From positions 124,001 through 188,000 of the forward strand of contig JAXGGA010000475.1 in the NCBI GenBank assembly GCA_038373865.1: 64,000 bases of DNA, in the 5' to 3' direction. This stretch comes from Uloborus plumipes. Its lineage: Eukaryota; Arthropoda; Arachnida; Araneae; Uloboridae. This document shows positions 34,901 through 46,966 of the stretch, piece after piece. The position numbers and the translations under genes are program-made. Position 1 is the stretch's first letter. Each line of letters starts with the position of its first letter. The notes under the pieces were generated by a model. That model did no database searches. It worked only from the letters and a program-made list of their open reading frames with translations, and was not told the DNA's origin.

Positions 34901-35384
34901 AGAGTCGCTTTAAATGCAGGGAAAACTTAAGTGTGTTGTGAAACATTTGAGACTTTCATTGAAATGTATTTTGCTAAGGACCAAGGAGCAATTTCAGCAT
35001 TTTTTAATACATCAAATCAGCGTCATTAGTTTCTTATATTAGTGATATTTAAGCGGATATACCACGTAATTACAGATGCCAAAATTAAAAAAATATATAA
35101 CTCATTTGAACATTTCCAGTTCAGAAATTTCAAAAGCACCTGTTGATCTCTTCTCAAAAAATATGAGTTTCAAGAAGGATATCAATTTTCTATATATGAG
35201 CTTAATTTAATAATAGTAAGATACCTACAGGTTCCTATGTCAATTAATTTTCTTTAATTCAAATCCTTCCTCTTCTTTCCTTTTCTTTTTTGGCACTTTA
35301 AAATATTTATCAAATAGGCGTTATGATGACGATCCGTAGTTGGAAACTTACCAGTTAATGCCAAAGCTTAGAGAGCTACTATAC
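34901..35384. other. AT-rich non-coding stretch
   Basis: Nothing recognised. Confidence 0.6.
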
Positions 35385-35441
35385 TACTAGTTACGGATTC
35401 CGGACTGTTGTGCCGTGGTCTGAATGGCTTTAATCCATACG

Positions 35442-35472
35442 TTTCGATCGCAACTGCGGCGGTCATCTTCAG
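35442..35472 (-). ncRNA. Hammerhead-like core in the Penelope terminal arm
   Basis: On the minus strand CTGAAGA (complement of 35466-35472) fits the CUGANGA box, and GAAA (complement of 35442-35445) follows 20 bases later. The intervening 20 bases can fold into a stem of five Watson-Crick pairs with one C-A mismatch and a 7-base loop, but one base (U) between box and stem stays unpaired. A second copy lies in the right arm on the plus strand. I could not place stems I and III or a cleavage site, so catalytic activity is doubtful. Confidence 0.3.
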
Positions 35473-35550
35473 TGGTGTTGTTGATTAATTTGGCGACTGA
35501 TGCGAAATTTCGAACTGCTGCAAGATTCTAAATTGAAAACGCAGCGCCCT

Positions 35551-35775
35551 CTACCTTCCGGCTCGGGATTGACAGATGACTGGATGCCAAAGCTTGTTAA
35601 CTTTTACTTCTTCCTCCTTCTTGTTAAAATTGTTTGGTTGTTTGAAAATTTCAATGGCCTCTCTATACAATCTGGGGAAAAAATTTGAAGTCCGTGAAAT
35701 TATTTTGGCCTCTTTAAATTTTATATCATGGATTCCATTACTGAAAGTGTGCTCCGCGATCAAAAAATTTCGCAT
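35551..35775 (-). pseudogene. Penelope-like element GIY-YIG endonuclease, C-terminal fragment
   Basis: The 74-codon minus-strand frame reads into the element just inside the right arm. Its ATG lies in the arm sequence itself, so the true coding start has been lost. Visible family features are AEHTF near residues 8-12 (the EH of the GIY-YIG fold), the late REAIEI at about residues 38-43 with the expected acidic residue, and NNFN at about 48-51, followed by a tryptophan-containing tail. The reverse transcriptase and the GIY and YIG strands are missing. It is a 5'-truncated, non-functional remnant. Confidence 0.7.
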
Positions 35776-35928
35776 CAGTCGCCAAATTAATCAACGACAC
35801 CCACTGAAGATGACCGCCGCAGTTGCGATCGAAACGTATAGATTAAAGCCATTCAGACCACGGCACAACAGCCCGGAATCCGTAACTAGTATTTACTCCG
35901 GCCGTGAAAGCCTTCATTCTTACAGCTA

Positions 35929-36237
35929 CTACACTGTTAAAACTCCAGGTTGCACAAGACACCTATACGGTGAAGCGTTGTAGCATCAGCGGTACCCTGT
36001 GAAGGATGCCACTTGATTCCCCATGGCACCCTTGGAGGTGCCATTTGGCTTCCTGTGACACCCTATGGGTGCCTCCTGGTACTCAATGGGTGACACAGAG
36101 ATTCAAATGGCACCTTCAAGGCTATCATAGGGAGTCAAGTGGCACCCTTCAAGGGTTGCTTTATGGGGTTGTCGCCGGTGCTACAACGTTTCACACGTAA
36201 AACGTGCCTAGTGCAAACTGTAGTTTTAACAGCGTAG
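35929..36237. mobile_element. Long-TIR element with internal GGTGCC palindromes
   Basis: The ends CTACACTGTTAAAACT and, on the other strand, CTACGCTGTTAAAACT begin terminal inverted repeats of about 55 bp that continue to GTTGTAGCA. If the element proper starts at CACTG (35932), TA flanks both sides. The body is made of GTGCCAYTTG / GGTGCC / GGCACC blocks in alternating orientation, so it can fold extensively. It sits only about 37 bp from the Penelope-like arm. No coding capacity. Confidence 0.75.
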
Positions 36238-36830
36238 AGCACAATATTGCGGGAAATTAACGGTATTTTTATTATAAAATACCGTTACACCAAAAAGAAA
36301 AAAAAATGTCTGAAAGTTGTATAAACTTCATGTTGACATAAAGATGTCAACTACTTTTTTTTTTGCTGGAGGGGGGGGGAGGGATAGCGTGACACCCCAA
36401 ATCACCGCCCAGTGTAACACCCGTGCCAGTATCTCCCCTACTACTACATATTATTTAGATAAAATCTTCCAAATCAAAATTATATCTCACTAATTGAATT
36501 ACTACCACCAAATGATATTACGCCCAATCTCTCTCCCTCCTGAAACTATTCCCGACAGTAGCCTTTTAACCGTCTCAACGGCAAGAAAAACGTCTACTTC
36601 CACCTGCTATTTCGATGTCTGTCTTGTCTAACACCTGCCAAGCCGCTTTCTTTCTCCAGCCTTGATAGTCCTCTTCGGAGGGTGGGCGGGGTTTAAGGCT
36701 TGACAGCAAAAAAAAAAAAAAGAGTGAGTCACGCAGGAAGGGTTGACGTGGAAAAGGGGTAGGGGGTCTTTCCTCATCAAGATCTGGACACCCTTTTCTG
36801 GGTCTCTGGTGCATGGGGAAGTTTAAAATC
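36238..36830. other. Non-coding, GC-richer second half
   Basis: 36360-36430 has a T run, a G9 tract and GTGACACCCC-type C-rich DNA. 36560-36820 is GC-richer with no recognisable frame. No feature supported. Confidence 0.4.
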
Positions 36831-37893
36831 GAAAAGGTTTCTGCTTTTCCTCTCGTGCAATTGATTTTTCCAGCTTTAAAGTGAAAAGTGCTTTTTGAAT
36901 TGCAGTACACTTTTCGTTAATACACATCGTACGTATTTTGTTTTGACTGGGAACCTGTCCAGTTATTAAATATATATACATATATATAAAATTGCACACG
37001 ATTTTACAAACCTCTAATTTACCAACACACACGATTTTACGAACAGCTTTCCGTCCTGAAATCTTTTATGGAAACAATGCATTTGATTTCATAAATGATG
37101 TAATTTTTTAAACGCTTTTTGTGGTCTCAAGCAAGATCGAGTTTTCACTTTATTAACATGTTGAAAGACTATAAATAAATTAAAAAAAATATGTGATAAT
37201 AATAATCGTAACAGTAACATACAAGCATTTAAGAGAAAAAATAATGTTTACATTTCTTCCGCTTAGTCTAAAAAATATCGTCAAACGGATTCTATAAAAA
37301 ATTATTCAAAGACTAATCCAAAAGGATATATTTTGACTTAATTAACCTTAGTTAGGTTTTGAACGGTATTTGGATGATGACAGTTTAAGTTGGCTTTCGG
37401 AAAAGTTTTAGGTAATGCACCTTACTCTTAACTGAATATAATTATTTTTCTTATTGCCTAACTAATCACAAATTAGTCATCTTCTATAATTTTGCTTGAA
37501 CAACTGACCACTTTGTGCCCTTTTTTTATTGAATAAGTAGAGCATGCAGGGCTTTTTGATAGCTGTGGGACTTATAGCTTAAAAGAGGATTCAAACTACT
37601 AAGAAAAGATCGGAAAAATAGTTTTGCTATTAACTAACACGAATAATTCACCCAAATTTAAAACCTGGCTTTGAGTGCTCTATTTCTTGCTCTACCCCAT
37701 GACATTGAACACTATCTTCTAGTAAGTTAACGAAACTCCCTTACTATTGGCAGAAAATAAGCATAGATATTGACATTACTTAAAGATATTTATATCTCAT
37801 TGAAAGATATGCTTGTAGAATACGTTAGCTGAATCGAAGAAATAGTAATTATTGAAAAGTGGACGGTAGTCTATTAACGGCAGGATATTTAAA
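36831..37893. other. AT-rich non-coding stretch
   Basis: Nothing recognised. Confidence 0.6.
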
Positions 37894-38277
37894 CTAAATG
37901 ACTTTTAGAACTGTACTGATATGGTTTTTGTTGATCGTCGAGGTTTCTGGGAGGAAAAAAAAAAGCCATTTAAGAAGTTTGTTCTGAAATCCTACAAAAC
38001 GATAGTCACATAATATCCCCATACAATAATTGAAGCTTCCAACATCTGCTACTTCTGAAACAAGTGAACAATTATTACTAATGTCTATTTCAGGGCAAAA
38101 GGTATAATTGAGTTGACATTGAACGCGTGCACAAACAGGTACGAAAGGTTTAAAAAAGATCAGACGATGAAAGACATCATTAGCATCATAAATCATTTCC
38201 AAATGATTTATGATCAGAAATACTCCAACATGAATCTCGTATTGCCCTCTAAATGAAAGTTTTGAACGAATGGGCAT
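37894..38277 (-). CDS. Possible exon or relic of a mitochondrial Na+/Ca2+ exchanger-like gene
   Basis: The 127-codon frame has a true ATG (complement of 38275-38277), a TAG stop and balanced codon use, unlike the low-complexity frames around it. Residues 49-90 hold six cysteines (49, 54, 61, 70, 85, 90). The order C-C-LNYT-C-I-C-FNY-GILC resembles, as I remember the family, the cysteine-rich segment before the first transmembrane helix of SLC8B1/NCLX-type exchangers. A hydrophobic stretch follows at about 103-109. Acceptor-like CTTGTTTCAG occurs inside the frame, so the exon might start at about residue 75. No cation-exchanger repeat motif is visible nearby. It could also be chance or a pseudogene. 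Confidence 0.28.
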   Translation of the reverse strand: MPIRSKLSFRGQYEIHVGVFLIINHLEMIYDANDVFHRLIFFKPFVPVCARVQCQLNYTFCPEIDISNNCSLVSEVADVGSFNYCMGILCDYRFVGFQNKLLKWLFFFLPETSTINKNHISTVLKVI

Positions 38278-38955
38278 TAATAAAAAGGGAAATCATCGGG
38301 TGAAAAATCTGTTCTCACGTTTGATTAGTTACTCGTGTCAGAAAAAACGTTTTGTCACTAATCAGCATTTTTATTCTTCAAAATGCCTAAAATCAAAGTA
38401 TTAACTCTTTTTCATTAAGTATAATTTTTTTGCTGGCATCTGATAACTGAAAATAATGTTTATTTCTCATCTATATAATTATTAATGAGAAATCTGTCTA
38501 AATATACGAATAGCGTGCCAAAGAAAATGTACTTTTAAAAACAAATGTTAACTATGCCATGGCGACCAACATGGACACGTTGTTGTTTTTCTCTTTAATT
38601 TGTTTCATGCTATTTTTCTGTTTGTTACATTACATAAATTGTTTCTAGAGGAAATAGGTTCTGCAATCTTCATTTCAAACCGTTAAAGTTCTTGAATCAT
38701 TCACAATTTTTTCCGGGTTTTTTTTCGCGCTTAGTTTTATTCCACTGAAGAACGGTTACTTAAAACTCAAAAGTGTTGCGTGCATATACATAACACGTAG
38801 TTATTCCATTACTATAAAGATTCACTTTACATTTAAGGAAGCGAATTTTGACCGTTTGCTTCCAAATTTACAATTTTCATTCTTAATACCGCATGAAGAT
38901 CATCGGTTGTTTTGGAAAGTTTAAGAAAAGTTTTCAAATCGTAGCATTAAAGTAG
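38278..38955. other. AT-rich non-coding stretch
   Basis: Nothing recognised. Confidence 0.6.
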
Positions 38956-38959
38956 CGAT

Positions 38960-39660
38960 GGGCCACATAGATGAGGCCCCATACCGACCACGGGTAGTAA
39001 GTTGGACACCAATGGTATAAAAAAAAGTCAACATTTTAACGGTTTATTTTAATAACTCCAATTTGGATTCAACTCAAACTTGTGTTAGTTTCTTGTTTTC
39101 GAGTTTTCGATGCAGTGCGACACGCAAGCGGGGATTGTAATTGATACCACCTTTGCAACAGCTACTTCTCAATGACCATGCGTGCCCATCGCTTGTGGAC
39201 GTTCGTGCATGGTAGCTAGAGGCTGTCCCCTGATATGCATCGCAGTCATCAAATATAAATTTTATTTTTCTTTCCGTTTCGTTGAAATACAAAAAAGCCG
39301 AGCAGAAAAATAATTGCTCAGAAGACGGTTGAACCACAAGTTGCGTGTTGATTCACGTGATGCAGCTGCTTGGCCATCTTTGTAATGAGCGGAAGTCCGC
39401 CAAATGACCTCCATTAGTGGCCACGCGTAATAACCGAATACCCATCACCCGGGGGGCACGGCGACGGTTAATATTTCCTGACCAGCAGGTCTTGAGGTCG
39501 TAATTGGTTGGTTTTGGCATAAATGCCTGTTGAATAGGGATGGGACTGTGTAATAGATGAGATGGGCATTCGCGCGATTTCCACCTTCAAGTGCTGATTT
39601 TTAAACAGCTACGCCTATGATGCTGACCCGTAATAACGCTCTGGTGGAAAAACGTAGACA
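38960..39660. promoter_or_regulatory. Candidate conserved regulatory island
   Basis: One of the longest high-complexity blocks in the window. It contains CACGTGA, a GCGGA/TCCGC hairpin (39389-39400), CCATTAGTGG (39411-39420), CGTAATAAC in two places (about 39425 and 39630), the palindrome GGCATAAATGCC (39516-39527) and TCAAGTGCT (Nkx-like). An 87-codon minus frame (39074-39337) shows no domain. Enhancer function is inferred from motif density and composition only. Confidence 0.28.
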
Positions 39661-42600
39661 CAGGGGGAGAAAAATGAAAAAATAAATATATAGATAATTA
39701 GATCTTAATGAGATCTGTATGATTTGTATCGAATGATATCAACATAAGAAAAAGCAATGCAGGCAGAGCTTACCTTCTGGAGGGAGGGGGATTGGTCTTA
39801 AGAGCAATTGCACTTATGTACAAATCGAATTGGAAAAGTGTGCTAAGACAAAGGCCATTGGAGTTGATTTTGATCCTCAAATCCAGCCTCATTGTACTAA
39901 TGCATCAGTTAAATCAAAGATACACCGGAAAGCAGCACGTTATTGCTATAGAACAGCTTTAAATCCTAAGAAACCCAGTTTTATGAGAAAATAAATAAGT
40001 AAAAGTATAAAATGATGAAGAGATTTGAACTTAAATTTAGAGTTTTTTACTTTCTCGTTTCTAAACGTTGACATGAAATGTTATTCTTATTCACTTTCAT
40101 TTAAGCCTGACAATTGAATATGCGTCACTTGACACAACTTTTATTTTCGAGGTAGTCCGTGCACCGCCGGGCAATACAGCTAGTAACAAATAAATATGGG
40201 GAAAAGAATTTCTTGTAATATTGGGCATGAAAAGAAAGACAGATCAGAAAGCTATGAAAGTATTCTCTGTTATATATTAATGAATTATGTTCGAAATAAA
40301 TATATAGGAATGATATATCCTCACTATTCGTAGCTGCAAGAAAATCGTAACACACCTGGGGAAAAACTTTTCGGTCGGCAAATAAGAAAATAAATTGTTG
40401 ATCCAACTGATTCAGAACTCAGATACATCACATTGCCTGTTTCATAAATTATTCCTCGCCCAGAAAACAACAGCAATCAAGTCAACCTCCAGCCATAACG
40501 TAACTGAGAATTACAACAATGGCTGATTTTCGAGCATTACTTCAACGATGAAACAAATCGCCCCCAATCCGAAGCTAACCGTCATTTCGCGTATAAATAC
40601 GTAAAGGACATAAAAGCTATAACGGGGGATCACAAAAGCATGAGGAACTGGAAAAGGAATGAAAAAGAATAATAAGCGAACTTAGATTTCGGGCTGTTGC
40701 AATTGGGGAAGATGTTACTTCTTGTCTTCAAGTTTTGCTCTTTGATGGTAGTTGCTTCTTCGATGCGTTATGAATGCATTATAGCGAGGAGTGATTTTAA
40801 ATTATCGGTCCAGACAGTATGAGGGCCTTGAGTTGACATATAGTACGTATAAGTTTGGATGTATTTTGAAGTTTCAGTGTATCAAGGGATTGAAATCTAG
40901 TCCAATGTAATACGTATAAGGAACATTTTACAATGACTAATGAATCTTAGTTCAATCAGTAAAATTTGTTTTGATAAATTTGACTGATCAGGAATATTAT
41001 TTGCACTTACTTTTGACATTTAGTTCTCTTTTTACAAGTGTTTTACAATTAGTAATGAGTCTCCACATAATAAAAATTGTATTATTAAAGTTGATGTCGT
41101 GGGGATACTATTACGGTTGTATTGTTACAAGGGCAACCTAACGGGTTTTCACTGTCACCTTCCAGGAAATAAGTTACTCTGCAAATTTTGCCTTCTGATT
41201 CTGAAAATTTGGATGCAGCATTGCAAAATCTCAATAAAAATATGCATAATCATGCTTAATGGCTTTGCTTATTAGATGCAAGAATCTATCTGTGTTTGCT
41301 CGAATTTTATTATTTGGTATAATATGGAGTTTTTATCGGCAGATTGGAAAACTTTATCCCTCCGAAAATTTTAACTCCAGGGCGCCCTTAATTGTTATGT
41401 ATTGAAAGTACTGCATAGCTTCAATATTACTGAAAAGCTTATTATTAGATAAAAACAGTGTTACTAAAACAAAAAAGAGCTAAGATTAAGAGTTTGACTT
41501 TATAACTTTTGAACACTTTACGACATGCCTTTTAATAGCTCTGTCTCTTTTGATATTTTTTTTTCCTCAAACAAGTAAAAATATTAACGTATTCAAAACA
41601 AATTAATATTTTTCTTCCAGTTGTCATCAAAACAAACATGAGTCAATGCTTAAAACTATTCAAACAAATTTTCTTTTAAAAATGTTTTAGTGCTTTAATT
41701 ATGAATATATGTATGAATATACGTTAAATGTTTCTGATTTAATATTTATTTTTCGTTATTTGCTGTCAAATGGCAGAGAAATACTTGCAAGTATTCTTGT
41801 AACTGGTGTCCCCCCCCCCCAAAAAAAAGAAGAAAAAAGAAACAAATGAAAAAAATTCCTTAACACAGTATATTTTGATTCCTATAAAAAAAAAACTTTT
41901 ACAGTTCTTTCCTTCATTTTGGAATAATTTTGAAAAAAAAAAAAAAAAAAAAAAAATAAGTACCTGCATGAATTCTTTTATTTACATTTGACTTGCGACA
42001 ACTAAACGAAATCTTTAGTGTACTATTAAATATATCTTGCAATTACCTGCTAGAGTACAAACTACAAAATACATTCAAGAATTATGAACACTGAGTTCTT
42101 CATGAAAGATAAAGCTGTTCCCAAAATGCATGTCATAATGCTATGATATCAATAACATTTTACCAAAATTTTAAAGATGTTCTTTGAATTGCCATTATGA
42201 ATCCATTTATGCCCAACAAATTTATCATTTGCTAATCATATTTCCACTAATAAATGCCAGTATCTTGTTGAGTGTAATTCGTTTTTTGCTTTGCTTAAAA
42301 AAATTCGTAATTTTATTGTAACTAAGTTAACTATTATTTGCTGCGCTTTGATTAATTTCAAAGAGAAAGAAAAATCCCTCCTCATAAAACAAATTTCACT
42401 CAAAAATTGAATGAATATTTATTTTGTTTCTGAATGAATATTTATTTGCTAGAAATATTAAAACTTTTTAAATTTATTTTTTATTATTTACGGAACATCT
42501 GTCAAGTATCACGTAACCATTAGCAAAAAGATTTCTCTAAAGATTTTTGAATGTAATATTTGACAGTGCAATTTTTGTAGCATTGTCAAAATGTCAAAGT

Positions 42601-43849
42601 CAAATCATAAAAATTCATAAACTGATTTTCTCAAAAAAAAAAAAAAAAAAAGCTCCGCTCGAGTACCCGACTTTTTCAATAACGATAAGCAACTTTGAAA
42701 GAGTTTTTTTAATCCTCATTTCTACATTTGCTATGATTCTTACAGAAAAATAGTTAAAATTATGTTGTCATTAAAATCTAGTCTGGAGATGAATTCTAAA
42801 CTTTTTTGTATAAAGATAAGATTGAAAGAAAAGTTTTGGTAGTAATATTATTTAGAAGTTAGGGAATTTTTGTTAGATTGAGTTCATTTCGCGAACTAAT
42901 TTACTCCTTCCTGATTTTATGGAGTATTTATAAATAAAATTTTCAAATAAAAAATGAATAAAAAATAAAAGAGAAGATAAATAAAAACGTCGTCCTATAG
43001 CCAGTTTTTTCCACATTATTGTAGTTTCATTATACGAGTAGACTATTCCAAAACTTTCTTAAAAAATTAGGTTAAAATCTTCCAGTCTTTTTTTCAGCAT
43101 TTTGTCTTAATTAGGCTGATTGGGCGAATACATTTTCATTCAAATTCCGTCATTACACCTCACATAAGTCACTAACAAAGTATCTAAACAATCCTGAAAA
43201 AATACGTTAGCACAATTATGATTACGTAATAAAATTTACTAGATTATAAACTTCCTATTCTATACAGATAAGAAGTAGAGAACTCTGAAGACAATCATCT
43301 TATTCTGCAAATCACGAGCCAAGCCATAGTTGCAACTTTTAATTTCTACAAAAAGTAATCGCACCAAAAAAATAAATAAATAAGAAATCACGGATTTGCA
43401 TAGACCCGTTTGGCTGCTTGAAAACTCCAGTTTTATTTTGAAGACGGTATGTGTATGTAGAGTCAATGTCGCAAAAAAAGAAAAAAACTAAATAAAAAAA
43501 GTGGAGACCGCCTACTCGTTAACGAGTTTGGCCTATGCGCCAAATTATAGATATTACCTCTTGCTTGAGGTTATTCAGTTAACTGATAAGAAAGAGGGAC
43601 TATTTGTGTTACATTTTCTTCCAAAAGACATCGGGGGCTGTCTCAAAATTGAGTGAAACATCATCTGACTAGTTGTGCGATTCCGCTCTTGAGATCTATT
43701 AGACTGAAGAGTGTTTATGAAGTTTGTGACTCATTTATTCCTTTTTCATCAGATGATTTCAAAAAGAGAAATAACGAAGTTAAAATTTTTTAATTGGAAA
43801 ATTTTTCTCTTCCATACGGTTATTACGAGCTGGTTATAGTTAATTCGTG
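39661..43849. other. AT-rich non-coding stretch
   Basis: No gene recognised. Simple features are C11A8 at about 41809-41828, an A run near 41934-41956 and another near 42632-42650. A short plus-strand piece at 40150-40185 (CCGTGCACCGCCGGGC then ACAGCTAGTA) superficially resembles a Helitron 3' end. The minus-strand frame 40125-40406 has no domain. Confidence 0.55.
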
Positions 43850-44466
43850 CACTGTAAAAAATGTGCAAGGTTACCATTGTTAATGGGTGTAACGTTACAC
43901 AACTTCTATAGTAAGCTGCTTCGTTTTTAAGAAAACTCTCATTGTTGGAGGAAAGTTTCACGCAGCCGGTGTAAAGTTACACCTAGCGTAAAAATTACAG
44001 GAGTGTTATTCAAAGCGTATTCATTAAGACAAACATCGGGCCGAGCTCTTTCAGTCTAATTAACGCAACTAGAATGAGTTTCAACCGGCCCAGTGATCAT
44101 ACGCGCTAGTTTTGCTCTGTACAAAGTAAGATCGCGGTTCGGGGTTCGATCCTGTTGGTTGTGATTAAAATAACTTACGAATTTGTGTAAAATTGATTGG
44201 TAGTGGGAAAGCATGAAACTGATAAATATTAAATAAACGAGCAATTGAAAGTAATCTTCCAGTCTGGGGAATGAGCTTGTTTCTTTCTTTTAACATATAA
44301 TTTTTGTGTAACCTTACGCAGAAATTGGTGAAACGTTACGCTATAGGTACATTAACATGGTGTAACCTTACACCAGATATATTGCTTAAGTTACTCCATA
44401 GCAGTATAGTCAGCACTGATGCCATCGTATTTATGGAGTAAGGTTACGCACTTTTTTTTTGCATCG
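43850..44466. mobile_element. CACTG-ended element with GTAACGTTAC hairpins
   Basis: The left end CACTGTAAAAAATGTGCAAG and the right end, on the other strand CGATGCAAAAAAAAAGTGCG, are imperfect inverted repeats. Both are followed by GGTTAC/GTAACC. Palindromic monomers such as GTGTAACGTTACAC (43889-43902 region), GGTGTAAAGTTACACC (about 43970) and GGTGTAACCTTACACC (about 44360) recur on both sides. The centre (about 43990-44280) is different sequence containing a tRNA-like SINE, so the element appears to have been interrupted. Confidence 0.6.
44087..44159 (+). repeat. tRNA-derived SINE-like sequence
   Basis: GGCCCAGTGATCATACGCG (44087-44105) resembles a tRNA A box region and GGTTCGATCC (44143-44152) is a perfect B box, at a normal tRNA spacing. 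Stems do not close as a cloverleaf that I can draw. A SINE promoter rather than a tRNA gene is likely. It lies inside the 43850-44466 element. Confidence 0.55.
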
Positions 44467-46863
44467 TATAAAAAACTTATGAGTTGAGGAAATTAACAAT
44501 TTTATACTCCGTGCATCTTAGCACTAGAGAGTGATTGAAAGTCGTAATAATCTTTCTTTCAATATTGCTTTCAGAGAAATTTTCGCTTGTTCTTTAAAAA
44601 TGTCACCCCCATCCAGAAAGGGGCTCGTTTTTTAAACATTTGTTTCTTTATTTATCAGAAAGTACTGTTTATTTTGTTTCGTTTTTGCGGATATATTTCT
44701 GTGTTTAGTTCCTATACAAAAGTTGGAGGAGGGTGGTGCGGTGATTTACGGACTCTCACTTTTTTTAAACCAATCACCGACTAAGTATACTAATTAGTGA
44801 TGAAAGTAGATTGTTTGCTTTATTTGTTTTGACAATAACGAATGCACAGTGCATCGGGATCGAGTTTTGCGTCTGTAAAAAAACATCCAAAGTTGGTACA
44901 CTAAGTCTGAAATTAGACTTAAAATCAAATGCGCAGAATAACTTGCGGTATTATTCCAGCAAATTATGCATATACTATCCGTTATAAATTGTTAAACCAT
45001 AGTCAATACTCTTTGATTTTAGAAATCACTTACTGGTATTTTATTAAAAATTGTGATTTATTTCATCACTTTAATTCGTTTTCTGATACAAATAATTAAA
45101 TCTAAAATAAAGGAAAAGGCATAATGAAGTATGCGAAAGTAAAGCTGAGAAATATTATTCAAGCATCATTGTAGCTAATTCTCCTAATATTTGAAATATT
45201 ATTACATAATTTGTTGTTGAAATAATGTATCTAAATACAATTTAATGAAGCACCTTATTATATTTGGGTTTGCATGTTTAAAAGACTGATCGCTTATGTT
45301 ATTTTGAGGCTAAAGCCATCAGATTGTCATTAGTGCTATCTTTGCATCATTTTGATACTCTAAAATATTTAAGATTACTTAACATTATAATACAAATATT
45401 GTTATTTAAGTACGCAGGTGTCATAGAATATATTAATGATTACATTTTACCAATGTACTTAACAGAATAATCTCCCGAAAGTTAGTCGTTATGTAATAAA
45501 TAAAGTCGATTATGTACTGAAATATAATTCATAATGTTTTTAATTTTGTTGTATTGTTTTTAATTTTGTTATATTGTTATTTTGATAGTGTTTATTTATG
45601 GTATTCATTTTTAACAATTATAATTAATGTTATTTCTTTATTTGTATTTTTTAAAAACTTCAATTAATTTGGACTATAGTTAGCAAAATTTTTTATTTGT
45701 ATTTAAACAATAATATGAATACAATTTTTGTACATAATTGTGTATTTTAAAACTGCAACAAGAAAATCTTCCAAAATTATCTAAAATTTTCAGATAAGTT
45801 TTATTTCTTTATCAAAGGAGTTTATGGTATACAATCTCCAACACAGAAAAAAATCAAACTAGCTCTCATTGATATGACTAATAATAGCAGTTATAATATT
45901 TAAAAAAAGAAAAGATTTTAACAGTCAATAGTTTTTTGAATAAATTCAGTTGTCAGTAAATGAGTTCTGCGAGCTTTTTAGAATTTCCATAAAACATTAA
46001 GTTGCCTACTACATTAATTACTGAAATATTCAATTTACTAAGCATTAAATAAAATAAATTCTAGTCCAGACATAAATAAGCCTACTTTACGCATGCTAAT
46101 ATCAATTTGTTAGCATGCCTCTATCTCGATTAACTTTGAGTAAAAAATATGTTTTCTCCCTATATCTTTTTAAGAAATGAAACATTTTTAGAAATAAAAT
46201 ATAACTTAGGTGCAAAGAAAGCAAGTAAATAAATATATAAACGATATCCACACACAATTTATTATTTGAAGCTGTTAAGCATCATAAATAAATACACTTC
46301 TACTATACTTTTTAAACATAAATATTTCAAATTAAAGATTTTTTTTCTTTTTCTCAGTATATAAGTGAAGTGGAAAATAAAAAGCAAACCACACAAATGA
46401 ATTGAAAAGAAAAAAAAATCAAATTTTAACCAGTTCACACATAATTATATTTTATTTAGATAATCCTAAAAATGAAAAAATTTCTTTCGTAGAGATATTT
46501 AAAAATATTTTTGACGATGGTAAACAAATAAAATTAAAATTATAAATTCCGACGTAATTTTTGCTTTTACTTTACAAATGTTATCAAAAATAAAAATGAA
46601 TAATACAAATTATAAAGGTTGTTTAGAAAATAAAGATTTTCAATACCAATAGACATTTGTGCCCAAAATAAAATACTTTGCAGTTTTCTTAAACTTTAAA
46701 TTCTTTACTTCACTTCACTTTGATTTAATCAACCAATCGCTTGCTTTCGATGCACACACTCTTAAGGTTTCGAGAAATTACTTTTTGATTTTTATTATTG
46801 CTAATTGTGTTTTAGTTTAACTTTACTTTTTGAAAGAGAAAACTAAAATGTTCAGAATGCATA
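44467..46863. other. AT-rich non-coding stretch
   Basis: Among the most AT-rich parts of the window, and nothing is recognised. Confidence 0.6.
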
Positions 46864-46966
46864 CACTGCAAAAAAAAGAAGAAGAAGAAAAAAGAACTTG
46901 TTTTCTCAGTATAATACTGGCAGCAGAGATTCCAGTATTGTATTGTAAAACAAGTTTTTTTTCAGT
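46864..46966. mobile_element. Short CACTG-ended element, copy F
   Basis: The left end CACTGCAAAAAAAAG is expanded by a GAA run, then come ACTTGTTTTCTCAG, TATAATACTGGCAGCAGAG and TTCCAG. The right arm TGTAAAACAAG plus TTTTTTTTCAGT mirrors the left. The 103-bp copy has lost the monomer body. Confidence 0.6.

Larger units (their letters stand above)
35385..35891 (-). mobile_element. Truncated Penelope-like element between inverted terminal arms
   Basis: Arms at 35385-35510 and 35765-35891 are near-perfect inverted repeats of about 126 bp with only a handful of mismatches. The roughly 255 bp between them carries a minus-strand endonuclease fragment. 5'-truncated Penelope-like elements flanked by an inverted copy of their terminal repeat are known from this class. 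Each arm contains a CTGAAGA...GAAACG core resembling the hammerhead ribozymes reported in Penelope-like terminal repeats. Confidence 0.75.

Noticed and set aside
40150..40185. Helitron-like 3' end (GC-rich piece then CTAGTA)
   Set aside because: The hairpin is weak and no matching 5' TC end or helicase was seen.
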